The translations under genes and the position numbers were made by a program. A DNA stretch of 64,000 nt, taken from the NCBI RefSeq assembly GCF_002849225.1, contig NZ_PKMC01000001.1, positions 701,942 through 765,941 on the forward strand, written 5' to 3'. Source of the DNA: Actinomyces sp. UMB0138. Its GTDB lineage: Bacteria; Bacillota; Negativicutes; Veillonellales; Veillonellaceae. This document shows, piece by piece, positions 62,667-64,000 of this stretch (the stretch's first letter is position 1; every line of letters begins with the position of its first letter). The notes under the pieces were generated by a model. It was not told where the DNA came from. It was given only the letters and a program-made list of their open reading frames with translations, and searched no databases.

Positions 62667-64000
62667 ATGACAGTGAAGTGGGATGACCTCGACAAACGCG
62701 CGGTTACTACCGCAAAGGTCCTAGCCGCAGATGCCGTTGAAGAGGCTGGTTCCGGCCACCCGGGGACCGCTATTTCGCTGGCCCCACTGGCATATTTGCT
62801 CTTCCAGCGTCACCTGAACTTCGACCCGAAGGATGAACGGTGGCTCGGGAGGGACCGTTTCATGCTTTCCATTGGCCACGCTTCCCTAATCCAGTACATC
62901 CAGCTGTACCTGGCGGGCATGGACATGGAATTGGAGGACCTAAAGCAGTTCCGCAAGTTCGAATCGAAGACTCCGGGCCACCCCGAGTACTCGCACACCA
63001 AGGGCGTGGAAATCACCACTGGTCCGCTTGGTTCAGGTTTTGCCGCTGCGGTCGGGTTCGCCATGAGTCAGCGCCGAACCCGTGGCATGTATGATCCGGA
63101 TGCCCCCGAGGGCACTTCTCCCTTCGATCATCACGTCTACACCATCGTCGGCGAAGGCTGCCTCGAGGAAGGTATCACTTCGGAGGCTGCATCTTTGGCC
63201 GGTACCCAGGGGCTCGGCAACCTAATCGTCTTCTACGATCAGAACCTCATCTCTATCGAGGACGACACCTCCATTGCCTTCAGCGAGGATGTGCCCGCCC
63301 GTTTCCAGGCTTACGGCTGGCATACGCAGCAGGTCAACTTCCTGAAGGATGACGGTTCTTATGACGAGGACGTCAACGCTCTGGACGCAGCAATCGAGGA
63401 AGCGAAGAAGGTCACTGATAGGCCGTCGCTGATCTCTGTGCGCACCATCATTGGGTGGCCTACCCCAGGAAAGCAGAACACCGGCGAGATCCACGGTTCC
63501 GCCCTCGGCGAGGAGGCTTTGGTCGGCCTGAAGAAGGCTCTGGGCCTGGATCCGCAGAAGCATTTCGATGTAGATGTCGAGGCCGTTGAACACGCCCGGG
63601 CCAACGCCGCCGATCGGGCCAAGCAGGCGCGCGCCGATTGGGATGAGCGCTTCGCTAAGTGGCAGAAGGCAAATCCGGAACTTGCCGCCCAGCTGTCTAG
63701 AACGTTGGAGCGCAAGCTCCCCGAGGGGCTGGAAGAGGCACTGCCCAAGTTTGAAGAAGGCAAGTCGCTGGCTACTCGCGCCGCCTCCGGCAAGGTCATC
63801 AACGCACTTGCTCCTCTGGTTCCGGAGCTGTGGGGCGGCTCGGCAGACCTGGCCGGGTCCAACAAGACGATGATGGACGGCGAGCCTTCCTTCTTCCCGC
63901 AGGAACGTTCTTCCGAGAAGTTCAAGGGCAACAAGTACGGCCGTAACCTTCACTTCGGTATTCGCGAGCATGGCATGGGTGGCATCCTCAACGGCATTGC
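62667..64000 (+). CDS. tkt: Transketolase (3' end outside window)
   Basis: The gene starts at ATG 62667 and has no stop before the window ends, giving about 444 N-terminal residues of about 700. It transfers two-carbon units in the pentose phosphate pathway using thiamine pyrophosphate. Visible blocks are LAADAVEEAGSGHPGTAISLAP, RDRFMLSIGHAS, TGPLGSGFAAAVGFA, and the TPP-binding GEGCLEEGITSEAA followed by DQNLISIEDD. The later ELWGGSADLAGSNKT and FGIREHGMGGILNGI mark the start of the pyrimidine-binding domain. Confidence 0.95.
   Translation, partial: MTVKWDDLDKRAVTTAKVLAADAVEEAGSGHPGTAISLAPLAYLLFQRHLNFDPKDERWLGRDRFMLSIGHASLIQYIQLYLAGMDMELEDLKQFRKFESKTPGHPEYSHTKGVEITTGPLGSGFAAAVGFAMSQRRTRGMYDPDAPEGTSPFDHHVYTIVGEGCLEEGITSEAASLAGTQGLGNLIVFYDQNLISIEDDTSIAFSEDVPARFQAYGWHTQQVNFLKDDGSYDEDVNALDAAIEEAKKVTDRPSLISVRTIIGWPTPGKQNTGEIHGSALGEEALVGLKKALGLDPQKHFDVDVEAVEHARANAADRAKQARADWDERFAKWQKANPELAAQLSRTLERKLPEGLEEALPKFEEGKSLATRAASGKVINALAPLVPELWGGSADLAGSNKTMMDGEPSFFPQERSSEKFKGNKYGRNLHFGIREHGMGGILNGI

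Overview
The window looks like the chromosome of a moderate-GC actinobacterium, most likely in the Actinomycetaceae (Varibaculum/Mobiluncus/Actinomyces-like); the genus is an inference. Support comes from the actinobacterial gene orders yebC-ruvCAB-yajC-secDF-apt-rel, thrS-HIT-pgsA-patA-pimA and xerD-parA-scpAB-rluB-tyrA-cmk/der, from the phosphatidylinositol-mannoside genes, and from class C sortase/pilin clusters of the Actinomyces type.

Layout. 1-774 is the end of a DUF349 protein closed by a strong terminator, followed by an orphan gene (851-1351) that meets rel tail to tail. 1343-10567 (minus) is a housekeeping block: stringent response (rel), purine salvage (apt), protein export (yajC-secD-secF), Holliday-junction resolution (ruvCAB) and a YebC regulator. 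10637-16843 (minus) is the tightly overlapping thrS-HIT-pgsA-patA-pimA-(N-terminal domain)-NUDIX operon for PI and PIM synthesis. 16913-19224 (minus) holds a FemAB-like transferase and an ATP-grasp ligase, a plausible cell-wall cross-bridge pair. 19344-25921 (plus) is a transport and sensing module: histidine kinase, OmpR-type regulator, organophosphate antiporter of the GlpT/UhpT type, and a three-gene ABC importer of the Fbp/Afu type. A tandem CTGTTACC repeat lies in front of the antiporter and a perfect 17-bp hairpin abuts the start codon of the ABC binding protein.

25949-26480 carries four tRNAs: Val-GAC, Cys-GCA and Gly-GCC on minus, Val-CAC on plus. 26629-32992 (plus) is glgX/treX-treY-treZ, turning alpha-glucan into trehalose. 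A small LRV-like membrane protein, a GNAT acetyltransferase and a nucleoside hydrolase follow.

The most unusual region is 35075-48638 (minus), two tandem sortase-assembled pilus clusters. The upstream cluster has a very large tip-adhesin gene, a major pilin and an intact class C sortase, but the adhesin gene is split by one in-frame TGA. The downstream cluster is collapsing. Its basal pilin has an altered LSKTG sorting signal. Its surface adhesin and major pilin are broken by several stops and frameshifts. Its sortase is broken and has lost the catalytic cysteine (Cys to Arg). A perfect 14-bp hairpin still stands between the dead pilin and the dead sortase.

Beyond tRNA-Pro (48983-49056), 49106-52790 (minus) is a Zn/Mn-type ABC importer with two metalloregulator-like palindromes in its upstream region. 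The window ends with a DoxX-like protein, an RluA-type synthase, small proteins, the cmk-der fusion, tyrA, rluB, scpB, scpA, parA and xerD (all minus), and the start of a transketolase on plus. No CRISPR array, insertion sequence, rRNA or prophage was seen.
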